This document shows, piece after piece, positions 61,991 through 64,000 of a stretch of 64,000 nucleotides of DNA. Numbering within the stretch: the stretch's first letter is position 1; each line of letters begins with the position of its first letter. A model generated the notes under the pieces. The model worked only from the letters and a program-made list of their open reading frames with translations, had not been told where the DNA came from and searched no databases. The stretch spans positions 23,491,501 through 23,555,500 of the forward strand of contig JABWDB010000001.1 of assembly GCA_019614645.1 (NCBI GenBank). The letters run 5' to 3'. Source of the DNA: Stratiolaelaps scimitus. Taxonomy: Eukaryota > Arthropoda > Arachnida > Mesostigmata > Laelapidae. Made by a program: the position numbers and the translations under genes.

Positions 61991-62854
61991 GTATGAGATC
62001 GAGATGGAGTCAAAGGGATGAAGGGAGTAAGGACCGAATACGACGATGAAAGGGGATGAAGGAACAAATAGAGAATCGGGTCGGGGCGGTCGGAAGCTGG
62101 GTGGATGGTGGGCGAACTAGTGGGTCCATGGCGAAGCAGGGCAACTTGCATATGCGGGCGATGGTGGCGGTCGCGGTGATGGGGAGCCATCGTCGATGAC
62201 AACAGGCGAATGGAATGGAGAGCGCAATGGAGGATGGATGAGAACGATGATGGGACCCCTTTTCTCTCTCTCTCACTCTCGCTCGCTCGCTCTAGCTCGC
62301 GCGCACTGCAGACCTCGTTGGTACACTGTCGCGCTTCTAGTGAGCTCATCATAGCGAGCTCATCCGAACGGGCCCGACCGAAGTTACTTGCGCCTAATCA
62401 ATCTGTATCGAATGAAAGAGCGAACAGAGAGTGAGAGAGCGCGCTGTCGCAAGGAGATTATGGAGGAGAGGAGGCGCTGGAACATGCTGGGGTAGTAGGG
62501 GACTCCTACGTATGTATTGGGGGTGGGTGCGGAGGGATCCAGTGTTGTGCAGTTTCGACTGTGGGTACGCGACAGCGGCGGCAGCAGCAACAGCATCAGT
62601 TCCGTATGGTAGGGCAAAGCAGGAGCATCTTGCTCTCGTCGCTTGCTTCTACCGCCACCATCACAGCCAACTGCTGGCAGCACGGCGCAATTGAGTTCTT
62701 GTTCGGTCATTGAACGCATTGCACTACGATGGCAGCAGTGTAGTCCATGCTCTACCCAAGAATGGACAGAATGTGTCCCAGGAGCAGTGATCCCCATCGT
62801 TGCGGTCATCCATCAAGATGGCTCAAGTAACACGGGACTGCTGGGAGAAACAGG

Positions 62855-62904
62855 GAGGGCGCCGGCATCTGGAGGGCGCCGGCATCTAGAGGGCGCCGGC
62901 TCCT
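62855..62904. repeat. 17-bp tandem repeat, three copies
   Basis: The unit GGAGGGCGCCGGCATCT occurs three times in a row with small changes in the first and last copies. Each unit contains the palindrome GGCGCC overlapping GCCGGC. Confidence 0.9.
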
Positions 62905-62958
62905 GCTCTCAGACAATCTCAATGAACAGCCGACAGGCGGTGGGTGGGTGGTTCGGTT

Positions 62959-62989
62959 GGTCGGTCGGCCAGCCAGCCAGCCAGCCAGC
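62959..62989. repeat. TCGG/CCAG tetranucleotide tract
   Basis: TCGG units switch directly into five CCAG units. Confidence 0.85.
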
Positions 62990-64000
62990 ACTAGCGGCGT
63001 TACGGCGTTGTCCGGCAGAGCTTTCATCCCACCAAGGAACCAACCAGCAATCGCATTGCAAGGCTCTGGCGGCGGCGGAGGCGGCGGCGGCGGAAGAAGT
63101 AGCAGCAGCAGCAACACCGGCCGATTGACCCATTGTAATGTATAGCGGCGGATTACGCTTTGTTCTCCTGTTGATGGACGAACTTTCGCAGACAGATATT
63201 TCGCGCCAGGGAACGTCTATTTGGCAGCATTGTGGCACGCAGTGTTTTGTGACCAACACAGACTGCAGACGGCTATTCCGACGGTCGACTGCGAGAGCAA
63301 GAAATTATGCCCGGTAAAAGACGTAGTTATCGCTGTGTGTTTGTATATTGATTTTGAAGTAAGAGACACAGGTGTCATCAAGAGTACACAGTGAACACCC
63401 AGTGGTTCACTGAACGCGTGGTGGATATCAAGTAGAACAGTCAGGTCAACCGATCTTCTGGTAATTAGTTTGGAAAGATCTATTTATGCAGGCGAACAGC
63501 GCAGTAACGGATCAATGGACGTTTAGCTCCTAGCCATATAATACATAATGTATGAAGGATTTATAAGTACAGCCAATTCCGAGGATAATGTGCACTTCGA
63601 TAAACTGAAGTGATGTTCATTGCTAGGAATCGGACGCGACCCAAGACAATTTGAGATCCAACACGAGCCCTGAGTAAATATCATCGAGGCATAGCGATTG
63701 TGCGATCCGAGCAATTGTACTACTACCTTTACTAATACTATGGATTATTAAATCCTACTAACCAAACGTGTCTTTGGTCGGAGTTATGATCAACCGATCG
63801 GAGGTTGATGTACCTGCAGACACTGTATTCATCGAACATGCAGTATACGATTGTATGTGTGTACATCTAGGAGAATATTGTTAGATTGCAAAGGTTAGAA
63901 TTTAATCGTTAAGTCTACGCGCATTAAATAAAAATAGACATACCCTGCGCACTCATGGAAGGTAGAGAGCATGCAGATTATGTCGGCGCAAAGTTTTAGA

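Larger units (their letters stand above)
59975..64000. other. Gene-poor interval with strong CpG/GA island at 61300-63150
   Basis: A moderately GC-rich stretch at 60060-60450 has no recognised content. The island at 61300-63150 contains GAC/GGC repeats, GA and CT tracts, a 17-bp tandem triplication and CCAG units. Its many frames (up to 172 codons on either strand) overlap and consist of low-complexity Arg, Ser and Ala runs, so none is called. From 63300 to the end the DNA is AT-rich with nothing recognised. Confidence 0.4.

Noticed and set aside
1..64000. CRISPR arrays, operons and bacterial-type terminators
   Set aside because: No regularly spaced direct repeats of the right size and no bacterial gene layout. 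The microsatellites and retroelement relics point to a eukaryotic nucleus.

Overview
This window looks like nuclear DNA from a metazoan, most probably an arthropod. A mite or tick is possible, but nothing in the sequence fixes the species. The signs are mixed base composition, many long (TA)n, (GA)n/(CT)n and trinucleotide microsatellites, broken relics of several eukaryotic transposable-element classes, tRNA-derived short interspersed repeats, and no dense array of long open reading frames. No open frame in 64 kb could be assigned to a conserved host protein. Most short frames look like chance openings. No functional tRNA, rRNA or CRISPR array was found.

The content that can be supported is mainly mobile DNA. 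A 1.2-kb Tc1-like element lies at 2715-3910. It keeps 45-bp terminal inverted repeats that match at 44 positions, but its minus-strand transposase is shattered. A degraded mariner-like transposase lies on the minus strand at about 53380-53870. Three pieces of non-LTR (LINE) reverse transcriptase are recognisable: plus strand about 27190-28000, minus strand about 32246-33400 (with an oligo-A tail), and a weaker one at 56832-57146. A possible Gypsy-like polyprotein fragment sits at 26114-26587. Two families of tRNA-like SINE repeats are dispersed: family A at about 403, 10920 and 34152, and family B at about 37902, 52103, 54171 and 59195. The family B copy at 37902 is bracketed by a 17-bp near-exact direct repeat that resembles a target-site duplication.

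Between these relics the sequence alternates between AT-rich stretches and GC/CpG-richer islands with GA/CT and trinucleotide tracts (about 7.6, 10, 12.7-13.9, 15.9-16.6, 20.1, 22.5-23.2, 31.1-31.9, 35-37, 43.3-45.6, 54.7-56.5 and 61.3-63.1 kb). Such islands are common around arthropod promoters, 5' leaders and enhancers, so the window could be a large intron or an intergenic regulatory region, but this is inference. Several strong inverted repeats stand out: a 76-nt palindrome at 30993-31068, a perfect 33-nt palindrome at 9012-9044, and hairpins at 23152-23224, 40691-40724 and 58749-58815. The most protein-like unassigned frame is 59720-59974 (plus strand). No complete new biological system can be demonstrated. 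The most useful leads are the hairpins, the tRNA-like repeat families and the 59.7-kb frame.
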